Source: Flavobacterium muglaense
GTDB lineage: Bacteria > Bacteroidota > Bacteroidia > Flavobacteriales > Flavobacteriaceae
Length of the DNA stretch: 56,032 bases
Assembly: GCF_014305155.1 (NCBI RefSeq)
Contig: NZ_JACRUK010000022.1
Location: forward strand, 1-56,032
Direction: 5' to 3'
This document shows, one piece after another, positions 48,887-56,032 of the stretch. The notes under the pieces were generated by a model, which saw nothing but the letters and a program-made list of their open reading frames with translations, was not told the origin of the DNA and made no database searches. The position numbers were made by a program, and so were the translations under genes. Numbering within the stretch: position 1 is the stretch's first letter; each line of letters starts with the position of its first letter.

Positions 48887-51625
48887 ATGGCATCTCCATC
48901 TTCAACTAAAACTAAGTCGGTTGTTATTAAAACGCTAAAAATCATAGGCATCACCATAGTAAGTATCCTTGCATTGATGTTTCTAGCTCCATTTATTTTT
49001 GCCGATAAAATAGAATCCGAAATCAAGAAAGAAGCCAATAAAAAGCTAAACGGTGAATTGAATTATGCTGAAGCAAAAGTTTCGTTTTTTCATCACTTTC
49101 CTTCCTTAACGATTTCCCTGACTAAATTCAAGCTTAACGGAGCAGCTCCTTACCAGCAAGAAGCATTCATCACCGCTGATGAGGTCTCTTTTGGAATTAA
49201 CGTTTCTAGCCTCGTTTTTAGTAGCGCCATCAATATTGACCAAATTTACTTGAACAATTCTAAAATCAACGTAAAAGTAAACAAAGACGGACAAGCAAAT
49301 TACAACGTTTACATCGCACCAAAAGAAGAAGCAACTCCTGAAAAATCCGAGACTGCTTTGAAACTAGAAAAGATTGAGGTAAAAAACAGCCAAATTATTT
49401 ATGACGATTTATCAACCAAAATCCATTTTGACGCCATAGGTTTTAATTACAACGGAAACGGAGATTTAAGCAAAGATGTTTTTGATCTTTATTCGAAAGC
49501 CAAAATTGACAAACTGAATATCATTTATGATAATGAACCCTACTTAATGAATAAAAAAGTAGATGCTGATTTGATTACAAAGGTCAATGTGAACTCGTTG
49601 TCGTTTATTTTTCAGCAAAACGATCTAAAAATTAATAAGCTACCTGTGGATTTCAAAGGGAAATTTGATTTCTTAAAAGATGGTTACAATTTAGATTTTG
49701 TTATAAAATCAAACAACAGCAATTTACAAGATTTATTTACGGCTTTCCCTCCAAAGTATGTTACTTGGTTGAGCAAAACGGAACTTAAAGGAAAAACAGA
49801 TTTACTGCTTACCCTAAAAGGAAAATACATTGCTGCACAAAATATTGCACCTAATTTAAAATTAGATTTCAAAATAAAAGACGGTTACATCAATTATAAT
49901 AAAAGTCAGTTTCCAGTTTCAAACCTAAATTTAGAGCTGTCCACACAATTGCCATCTCTTAATCCGGATCTTTTAATTGTTGATGCAAAACAACTGGATT
50001 TAAACATTAATACTCAATACCTAAAAAGTAAATTTTACGTAAAAGGGGTTAAAAACCCTGATATTGACGCCACATTTGACACCAAAATAGATTTAGAAAA
50101 ACTAAACCGTGCTATAGGTATTCCAGATATACTATTAAAAGGAATGCTAACTGCTAAAGGAAATACCAAAGGAAAATTTGATGCCGAAAATCATGTTTTT
50201 CCTGTAACGGCAGCTAATCTAAACTTGCAAAACGGTTTTATCAAAACAAAATATTACCCTAACCCTATTACAAACATTACCATTGTTTCGCAAATCACTA
50301 ATAGCAAAGGAACCTTCAATGATTTAAAAGTGACCTTGCAACCTACGCAATTTACCTTTGAGGGCAAGCCGGTTCATGTAACTGCTGATTTGTATAATTT
50401 TGATGACCTAACCTATGATATCACTGCCAAAGGTGTGCTTGACATTAGCAAAATATACAAAGTATTTTCTCAACAAGGACTTGAAATTAATGGTTCAATA
50501 AAAGCCGACTTAGCATTAAAAGGAAAACAAAGTGACGCCGAAAAAGGAAATTACAGCAAGCTCAACAACAAAGGAACTTTAGAATTGAGAAACATACAGC
50601 TCGTATCTCAATATTTACCAAAAGCTTTTTTAATCAAAGAAGGAATTTTCAAAATCAATCAAGACAAAATGAGTTTCAATCATTTTCTGGCAGCTTATGG
50701 CCAGTCTGATTTTAAAATGAATGGCTATTTGCAAAACGTTTTCAATTTCTTAACCGCCAAAAATGGTGTTTTAAGAGGCGCTTTTACCATGAACTCAAAA
50801 TACATCAATGCTGATGAATTTATATCTAATCAAACCACTGAAACAGAACAAAATAATACTGCTGCTCCAGAAACGGGCGTGATACTTATTCCATCCAATT
50901 TTGATTTGCATTTTCAAGCCAATGCTCAAAAAGTGAATTTTAATGATCTCACTCTAAACAACGCCAAGGGACAACTCAAACTGAAAAATGGAACCTTAAG
51001 AATGACAAATACTGGTTTCAACTTAATAGGTTGTGACGTGGCTATGAATGCCGTTTATAAAGGAATTACACCTCAAAACGCCCAGTTTGAATACGACATT
51101 AAAGTAACCGAATTTGACATTAAACGCGCCTACAAAGAGATCAAAATTTTTAGAGAAATGGCAAGTGCTGCCGAAAAAGCACAAGGAATAATCTCTCTAG
51201 ATTACAAACTAAAAGGAAGATTAAACAGTAAAATGGAGCCCGTATATCCATCGCTTTCTGGAAACGGAATCGTATCCGTAAAAGACATTAAGCTGTATGG
51301 TATGAAAATGTTTAATGCAGTAAGTAAAAAAACCAGTCATTCCGCTATTAAAAACCCTGAACTATCAAAGGTTGACATCAAAACATCCATCAAAAATAAC
51401 ATTATAACAATTGAACGCTTCAAGTTTAAATTTGCCGGTTTCCGCCCTAGAATTGAAGGAGAAACCAGCCTTGATGGCAAACTCAACATCAAGATGCGTC
51501 TGGGGTTACCGCCGCTAGGTATCATCGGAGTTCCTTTAATTATTACGGGAAACAAAGACAATCCAAAAATTAAAATCGGTAGAAAATCCGATGAGTTAGA
51601 AGAAACGCAAGATACAATCAAATAA
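48887..51625 (+). CDS. AsmA-family envelope protein
   Basis: The 912-residue product has one N-terminal membrane segment (about residues 18-41, SILALMFLAPFIFADKI) and a long beta-rich periplasmic body of the AsmA/TamB/YhdP bridge type. The N-terminal AsmA signature is in ESEIKKEANKKLNGELNYAE, and the C-terminal AsmA_2-like region contains LNIKMRLGLPPLGIIGVP. Such proteins are thought to carry lipids between membranes. It is monocistronic between a -7 box at 48845 and the terminator at 51808. Confidence 0.93.
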   Translation: MASPSSTKTKSVVIKTLKIIGITIVSILALMFLAPFIFADKIESEIKKEANKKLNGELNYAEAKVSFFHHFPSLTISLTKFKLNGAAPYQQEAFITADEVSFGINVSSLVFSSAINIDQIYLNNSKINVKVNKDGQANYNVYIAPKEEATPEKSETALKLEKIEVKNSQIIYDDLSTKIHFDAIGFNYNGNGDLSKDVFDLYSKAKIDKLNIIYDNEPYLMNKKVDADLITKVNVNSLSFIFQQNDLKINKLPVDFKGKFDFLKDGYNLDFVIKSNNSNLQDLFTAFPPKYVTWLSKTELKGKTDLLLTLKGKYIAAQNIAPNLKLDFKIKDGYINYNKSQFPVSNLNLELSTQLPSLNPDLLIVDAKQLDLNINTQYLKSKFYVKGVKNPDIDATFDTKIDLEKLNRAIGIPDILLKGMLTAKGNTKGKFDAENHVFPVTAANLNLQNGFIKTKYYPNPITNITIVSQITNSKGTFNDLKVTLQPTQFTFEGKPVHVTADLYNFDDLTYDITAKGVLDISKIYKVFSQQGLEINGSIKADLALKGKQSDAEKGNYSKLNNKGTLELRNIQLVSQYLPKAFLIKEGIFKINQDKMSFNHFLAAYGQSDFKMNGYLQNVFNFLTAKNGVLRGAFTMNSKYINADEFISNQTTETEQNNTAAPETGVILIPSNFDLHFQANAQKVNFNDLTLNNAKGQLKLKNGTLRMTNTGFNLIGCDVAMNAVYKGITPQNAQFEYDIKVTEFDIKRAYKEIKIFREMASAAEKAQGIISLDYKLKGRLNSKMEPVYPSLSGNGIVSVKDIKLYGMKMFNAVSKKTSHSAIKNPELSKVDIKTSIKNNIITIERFKFKFAGFRPRIEGETSLDGKLNIKMRLGLPPLGIIGVPLIITGNKDNPKIKIGRKSDELEETQDTIK

Positions 51626-51654
51626 CAGTTAGATATCATTTATATTGCTAATTA

Positions 51655-51752
51655 GGGCATGACCTTCCTGAAAAAGTCAGGTCGCGCTATACGTTGCAAG
51701 TCCGCGCACTTCCTACGTCAGGCTGTGGGCTTTTCACTGCTATCGCTCATGC
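51655..51752. repeat. GC-rich intergenic palindromic repeat, Flavobacterium REP-like
   Basis: This roughly 100-base element is clearly more GC-rich than its surroundings. Its ends form an inverted repeat (GGGCATGA and TCATGC-type), and it contains a CCTGA/TCAGG hairpin and two related half-elements, GCTATACGTTGCAA and CACTGCTATCGC. The layout resembles the dispersed intergenic palindromes of Flavobacterium genomes that end in ...CACTGCTATCCCTAACGC. Only one copy is present, so repetitiveness rests on that resemblance. Confidence 0.65.
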
Positions 51753-51807
51753 AATCTAGTGCACATGAGTAATAATTTTTACAAGATTTAAAATACATTA
51801 CAAACAA

Positions 51808-51843
51808 AAAAGCTATTACATCACACGATATAATAGCTTTTTT
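51808..51843. terminator. bidirectional intrinsic terminator
   Basis: AAAAGCTATTA pairs with TAATAGCTTTT around a 12-base loop, with A and T runs on both sides. It separates the convergent AsmA and nitronate monooxygenase genes. Confidence 0.88.
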
Positions 51844-51863
51844 TATGAAAAAGAAAATTGTAT

Positions 51864-52814
51864 TTACATACAAATCTTGTCTACAATTTTAGTAATTGAA
51901 GTTATTTCTGTGGTATTCTCAATAGTAGGTCCTGCAACCCAAACCGTTTTATAAGTCACTTCAGTAGCTGCTTTAGTTACTGCGTTTGACCCAATCATAT
52001 AGCGAATCATTTTGACCCACTTTTTTAATGTTTTATTCTTATTCAAAGTACGTTCAATCCAAGATTGCTTCGTTCCTACTTTTTGAACATAAGGTGTATT
52101 GATCACCGTACAAGGTGTGCCTGAAATTTTCTCAGTCAATACAATATCTATAGATCCATAATCTACACAAGCTTGTTTGTATTCCTGTGAGACACCAGAT
52201 TCAAACGATGCTATAAACGGACTACCAACGGATACTCCTACTGCTCCATAAGCCATCATTTTATCAAGATCAGCCTTAGTACTCACCCCTCCAGCAGAGA
52301 TAACAGGTAAAGTAGTTTTTTCGTTTAACTCTTTTATCAATTCTGCTGCCGAAAGGTTTCCGCGGTGTCCTCCTGCTTCATTATTAACTGCAATCAAAGC
52401 ATCGGCACCTAAACTTTCTACTTTTTTGGCAAAAGACAAATCAGTCACATCACAAAAAACTTTTACTCCCGCTTTATGCGCTTGATTAATTGTTTCCTCA
52501 GGCGAGCCTAATGATGTAATGATGAAGTCTACTTTTTCTTCACACAAAACCGCTAATTGATCTTTGTACTTAATGTTTGATTTGTTAACAATCAAGTTGT
52601 AGCCAAAACTTCCACCAGGGACTTTAGCCGCTTTCAATTCTTGAATCGAAGCTCGCAGTTCCTCTAATGTTCTATAATTTAAGGCTGGAATACAACCCGC
52701 AACACCTGCTTTCATTCCTTCAATAACCATTTTAGTATTTGAAACAAGAAACATAGGAGCCATAATCAAAGGATGTTTGATCTGTAATAGAGCAGTAAGT
52801 GTAGGTTTTGTCAT
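51864..52814 (-). CDS. nitronate monooxygenase
   Basis: The 316-residue product is an FMN-dependent TIM-barrel enzyme of the 2-nitropropane-dioxygenase family. It shows KHPLIMAPMFLVSNTK at the start, a catalytic His in NNEAGGHRG and the phosphate-binding SAGGVSTKADLDKMM. It oxidises alkyl nitronates. It has no signal peptide and is monocistronic. Confidence 0.95.
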   Translation of the reverse strand: MTKPTLTALLQIKHPLIMAPMFLVSNTKMVIEGMKAGVAGCIPALNYRTLEELRASIQELKAAKVPGGSFGYNLIVNKSNIKYKDQLAVLCEEKVDFIITSLGSPEETINQAHKAGVKVFCDVTDLSFAKKVESLGADALIAVNNEAGGHRGNLSAAELIKELNEKTTLPVISAGGVSTKADLDKMMAYGAVGVSVGSPFIASFESGVSQEYKQACVDYGSIDIVLTEKISGTPCTVINTPYVQKVGTKQSWIERTLNKNKTLKKWVKMIRYMIGSNAVTKAATEVTYKTVWVAGPTIENTTEITSITKIVDKICM

Positions 52815-52950
52815 TTTTTTGGTGTATTATAAAGTAACAAATATATACAAATTTACTATGCATGCCTACTAAATTTGTAGTTAAGCGCTTTAAAAGGTAT
52901 TGAGAGTGCAATATTTTTTACTTTTTTCTTTTATTATTCGAAATTAATAA

Positions 52951-52958
52951 TAACTTTG
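52951..52958 (+). promoter_or_regulatory. -7 promoter element of the 52979 operon
   Basis: TAACTTTG matches TAnnTTTG perfectly, 20 bases before the start codon. A -33 TTG is not evident. Confidence 0.6.
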
Positions 52959-52978
52959 CAATTCAAAGTACTTTAATT

Positions 52979-53593
52979 ATGACTGATAAACATCAAGAAG
53001 ATTTAATGCATATCCGTTCCATGATGGAACGTTCTTCCCGTTTTATATCTCTAAGTGGTCTCTCTGGTGTGTTTGCAGGATTATCTGCATTAGCTGGCGG
53101 AACTTACGTATACATTCGATTAAAAAATTTAGGAGTAGATTATCTCACTTCTGAAAATGCGTACTATGAAAAAGAGTTGGTTTTAGAATTCTTTTTAGTT
53201 GCCTTAGCTGTTTTATTCTTTGCAATCACTTTCGGAATCTATTTCACGTTTCAAAAAAGCAAAAAAAACAACCACCCTATTTGGACATCAACTACTAAAA
53301 ATTTATTAATCAACTTAACAATCCCATTGTTTGTAGGTTTTGTCTTTTGTCTTTCCTTATTAATGCATCACTTGTTTGTATTTATAGCACCTGCAACATT
53401 ACTTTTTTACGGTTTAGCATTGATCAACGCTGAGAAATATACTTTTTCAGATATTAAATACCTTGGTTACCTAGAGCTTTTATTAGGAATGGCTTCTCTA
53501 TTTTTCCTAGGTAAAGGATTGTTGTTCTGGATTATAGGGTTTGGAGTATTACATATATTGTATGGCATCATCTTATTCAAAAAATACAAATAA
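52979..53593 (+). CDS. multi-pass membrane protein of unknown function
   Basis: The 204-residue product has a soluble start (KHQEDLMHIRSMMERSSRF) and about five or six membrane segments with a glycine-rich first helix (SLSGLSGVFAGLSALAGG). I do not recognise the family. It is followed one base later by a winged-helix gene and then by a DUF4153-like membrane protein gene, an arrangement suggesting a small regulated membrane unit. Confidence 0.85.
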   Translation: MTDKHQEDLMHIRSMMERSSRFISLSGLSGVFAGLSALAGGTYVYIRLKNLGVDYLTSENAYYEKELVLEFFLVALAVLFFAITFGIYFTFQKSKKNNHPIWTSTTKNLLINLTIPLFVGFVFCLSLLMHHLFVFIAPATLLFYGLALINAEKYTFSDIKYLGYLELLLGMASLFFLGKGLLFWIIGFGVLHILYGIILFKKYK

Positions 53594-53594
53594 G

Positions 53595-53888
53595 ATGAGC
53601 ATCATAGACAAACTAAATAAAGATTTTGAAAGCAGAGTAAGACTAGGTATAATGTCTATTCTGTTAGTAAACGACTGGGTAGATTTTACCGAGATGAAGT
53701 CTTTATTAGCCGTAACTGATGGTAATTTAGCAAGCCATTCGGCTGGGCTTGAAAAAATGAATTACATAGAAGTAAAAAAAGAATTTGTAGGCAAAAAACC
53801 TAAAACATCCTATCGTGTGACCAATACAGGTCGTGTTGCATTCAAAGAACATCTGGACTTTCTTGAAAAATTAATCAAATCAAAATAA
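53595..53888 (+). CDS. winged-helix transcriptional regulator
   Basis: The ATG at 53595 (MSIIDKLNKDFESRV) begins one base after the preceding stop; the earlier in-frame ATG at 53541 would overlap the upstream gene by 53 bases. The 97-residue product is a single winged helix of the HTH_34/MarR-like type (MKSLLAVTDGNLASHSAGLEK as recognition region, then the YRVTNTGRVAFKEHL wing). It likely regulates this operon through a small-molecule or protein signal that cannot be named. Confidence 0.93.
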   Translation: MSIIDKLNKDFESRVRLGIMSILLVNDWVDFTEMKSLLAVTDGNLASHSAGLEKMNYIEVKKEFVGKKPKTSYRVTNTGRVAFKEHLDFLEKLIKSK

Positions 53889-53907
53889 CACTATTTTTTT
53901 AACTTTA

Positions 53908-53930
53908 CACTTTGAAAAACAAAGTGCTTT
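53908..53930 (+). terminator. weak hairpin between the regulator and the DUF4153-like gene
   Basis: CACTTTG pairs with CAAAGTG around five A, followed by CTTTTA. It could be a leaky terminator inside the operon. The weak T-run leaves read-through likely. Confidence 0.45.
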
Positions 53931-53944
53931 TAAATAATTAAATC

Positions 53945-55327
53945 ATGAAAAAACACCAATTAATTCTAACTACTACTGCCCTATTCACATTCTTATTCTA
54001 TAATGAAGATATGGGGACAAACGTTTTCTTTTTTGCACTAGCATTACTATTTTTTACAGTTAAGCAAACCAACCAAAAAACCAAACTTTTTAAGTGGTTT
54101 ATTGGTACAACAATACTATCAGCTATGTCCTTCGCTTGGTACGGTGATATAGCTTCTTTCTTTGCATTAGCATTTTCATTGATTTTTTTACAATTTCAAA
54201 GCATTGATCCGCAATTAAAATTAATTCAATCTATTGGAGTTGTAGCTATCAACATGGTAACATCAGTAGGTAGACCATTTATTACCAGCCAATGGGTACC
54301 TAAAACCAAAATTGACAATGATGGTATAAAGAAAATTATTGCTTATATACTTATTCCTTCAATTTTTATAGTACTTTTTTTCGTAGCCTATTCATTTGGT
54401 AGCGATACCTTCTCTTCTTTATTTCAATACGAGTTAGATGTAAACGTATGGCAAATTACTTTAATAGCGGCATTAGGCTTTTACATCACTTTTAGTTACT
54501 GGAATTATTTTACGCCCAACTATTGCCAAGGATTAAACAACAAATTAGCCAACGATTTTTCGGCAGAAACCCACGAACAACACAAGCCGACATTTTCATT
54601 TTTAGATAAAAACTTCGAGCGTAAAAGTGGCGAAATCTCTCTTATACTTTTAAACTTTATGCTCGTAATATTCATCGGAACCTATAATTACGAACAGTTC
54701 TTTAAAGCCACCGATGTAGCAAACTTAAGCGCAGACACCCATGATCGTGTCAATGCAGTAATTATATCAATTATAATGGCTGTAGCTGTAATTCTGTTTT
54801 ACTTTAAAGGAGCCTTCAACTTTGATAAAAACGCTAAAGTTTTAAAAGTACTAGCAAAAATTTGGATAAGTTTAAACGCAATACTCATCATTAGTTCTGC
54901 TATAAAAAATTCAGAGTATATTTTGCAATTTGGGATGACTTACAAACGCTTGGGTGTTTATGCTTTCCTTGGCCTTGCCTTTATAGGGTTAATCATGACG
55001 TTAATCAAAATTCAACATAAAAAAACAAACGCTTTTCTATTCAATCAAATGTTCTTGTATGTCTACGGTTTGTTATTAGTTTGTGCCATATTTAATTGGG
55101 GAAACTTGATCACAACTTACAATATAAGTGTGAATAAAGGTGTAGATCCCTATTTTATATGTCATCTTAATTTTAATGATGAAGCTAGAAGAATTTATTT
55201 TAAAGAAAATAAATTAAATGCAAAATATAGCGAAGAAAATAAAGAAAGTAACATTAGTCGAAATCAAAATACAAGCTTCCTATCAAAGAATTTATATTAC
55301 TCATCTATCGATAAATTAAAACAGTAA
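53945..55327 (+). CDS. DUF4153/DUF4173-like membrane protein
   Basis: The 460-residue product is a polytopic membrane protein with about twelve hydrophobic segments. The C-terminal half carries the pattern FGMTYKRLGVYAFLGLAF, which fits DUF4153/DUF4173 proteins of Bacteroidota, and the last 55 residues are hydrophilic. In related operons such genes follow a small membrane protein and a winged-helix regulator as here. Function unknown. Confidence 0.82.
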   Translation: MKKHQLILTTTALFTFLFYNEDMGTNVFFFALALLFFTVKQTNQKTKLFKWFIGTTILSAMSFAWYGDIASFFALAFSLIFLQFQSIDPQLKLIQSIGVVAINMVTSVGRPFITSQWVPKTKIDNDGIKKIIAYILIPSIFIVLFFVAYSFGSDTFSSLFQYELDVNVWQITLIAALGFYITFSYWNYFTPNYCQGLNNKLANDFSAETHEQHKPTFSFLDKNFERKSGEISLILLNFMLVIFIGTYNYEQFFKATDVANLSADTHDRVNAVIISIIMAVAVILFYFKGAFNFDKNAKVLKVLAKIWISLNAILIISSAIKNSEYILQFGMTYKRLGVYAFLGLAFIGLIMTLIKIQHKKTNAFLFNQMFLYVYGLLLVCAIFNWGNLITTYNISVNKGVDPYFICHLNFNDEARRIYFKENKLNAKYSEENKESNISRNQNTSFLSKNLYYSSIDKLKQ

Positions 55328-55339
55328 TTGATAAAAACA

Positions 55340-55371
55340 AAGAGTCCGAAATAAATTTCGGACTCTTCTTT
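55340..55371 (+). terminator. intrinsic terminator
   Basis: AAGAGTCCGAAAT pairs with ATTTCGGACTCTT, a 13-base stem with a two-base loop. It ends the operon, although the downstream T-run is interrupted. Confidence 0.85.
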
Positions 55372-56032
55372 ACTAAACCAAAGTAAATATAATATAAAAA
55401 ACTAAACGATTAAATTTATGATAGAATTGGGGCAAATTCTTGTATACTAATTCGTTTCTTAAATTCTTTAGTAAACTTAGTAAAAATTAGATTAAAACAG
55501 CAAAATAATCGATTAAATACATATAATTATAAAAATAATAAGTTTTAACTTACTATAAATAAAATTACACCAACGTGATATCCCACTACTAAAATGAAAT
55601 ACACTAGAGCAAAACTCTCTTATTATTAAAAAGGAAACCAACTTATTATAGGGTCACAAGAGTAAAAATAATTAGCAGCGACTACTCTAGATACTGAAAA
55701 GCTGATTTTTTACAAATATCAAAAATGGTCCCAACTAGCTAATTAAAACTTTACTTTTAACTAATTTAAAAGCATATAATAAGTGCTATCCTGACACTAC
55801 ATAACTTTGAGAAAGCAAACAAATTGATTTTTTGTGTACTTGTATTCTAAGGGCTAATAAATGGACTAAACTCCAGAAAGTTCTTTTTATTTAGAAAAGC
55901 ATTAGTATTTTTAATAATGTAGAATCCAATGGTACTACCCTTATGATCTCTTTTTAATAATTAGAGGTGTAAAGTTATGTACTTATTTTAATTATTTGTA
56001 ATCCAATGTGTTTATGCTTCATCATCTTAATA
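55372..56032. other. AT-rich right-edge region without a recognisable gene
   Basis: These 661 bases are very AT-rich. I see no reading frame with protein-like composition, no tRNA fold, no clear terminator and no repeat. It is either the long promoter region of a gene to the right or a decayed gene. Confidence 0.6.

Noticed and set aside
1..56032. CRISPR array, prophage, integrase or transposase genes.
   Set aside because: No regularly spaced direct repeats and no recombinase or phage proteins are visible; the only repeat-like element is the short palindrome at 51655-51752.

Overview
The window looks like chromosomal DNA of a Flavobacterium-type member of the Bacteroidota. The evidence is low GC, almost no Shine-Dalgarno sequences, several promoters of the Bacteroidota form TAnnTTTG, many lipoprotein or Sec signals of Bacteroidota style (MKK...SC), a type IX secretion gene (porQ) beside cmk, rpsA and lon, and a GC-rich dispersed-repeat-like element between two genes. 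No tRNA, rRNA, CRISPR array, transposase or prophage gene was seen.

Layout. 1-5074: small secreted proteins or lipoproteins, a large PLP enzyme of the Cys/Met-metabolism fold, and an OmpA-family lipoprotein. 5087-11243: the least familiar part. Six reverse-strand genes form two tandem copies of a three-gene module (zinc-ribbon membrane protein, zinc-ribbon membrane protein, two-helix membrane protein). Divergent to them are a DUF3857/transglutaminase-like protein with an intact Cys-His-Asp triad and no signal peptide, and a Sec-exported small protein that resembles the TssD/Hcp tube-protein fold. 11278-22303: a redox and aldehyde island. It holds an AraC regulator, two royal-jelly/yellow-type propellers, an ABM monooxygenase, a frameshifted OpuAC-type binding protein, an MDR quinone reductase/alcohol dehydrogenase, a cupin, a semialdehyde dehydrogenase, a second AraC regulator, a DUF779 protein and an ExaC/AldA-type aldehyde dehydrogenase. 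A conserved upstream block shared by two promoters ties part of this island into one putative regulon.

22567-34405: housekeeping genes (pheT, a fasciclin protein, a DUF5362-like membrane protein, rpsA, a nucleoside permease, cmk, porQ, lon). 34705-37587: an ECF sigma factor, a putative anti-sigma factor and two secreted beta-helical proteins in overlapping order. 37647-47244: a UMF1-type transporter, an M48 lipoprotein protease, a GH31 alpha-glucosidase with a palindromic operator candidate, and the glycogen operon glgA-glgC-glgB. 47432-55327: an alpha/beta hydrolase with msrB, an AsmA protein, a nitronate monooxygenase, and a membrane protein/winged-helix/DUF4153-like operon. 55372-56032 is AT-rich and shows no gene.

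How parts work together. glgC, glgA and glgB make glycogen and the GH31 enzyme may release glucose from alpha-glucans. The island at 11-22 kb looks like a response to quinones, aldehydes or other electrophiles. The twin zinc-ribbon modules with the transglutaminase-like and TssD-like genes are the best candidate for an undescribed system, but their function cannot be read from sequence alone. Two loci carry visible recent lesions: a compensated double frameshift in the 875-1264 gene and an inferred 5-base deletion in the OpuAC-type gene.
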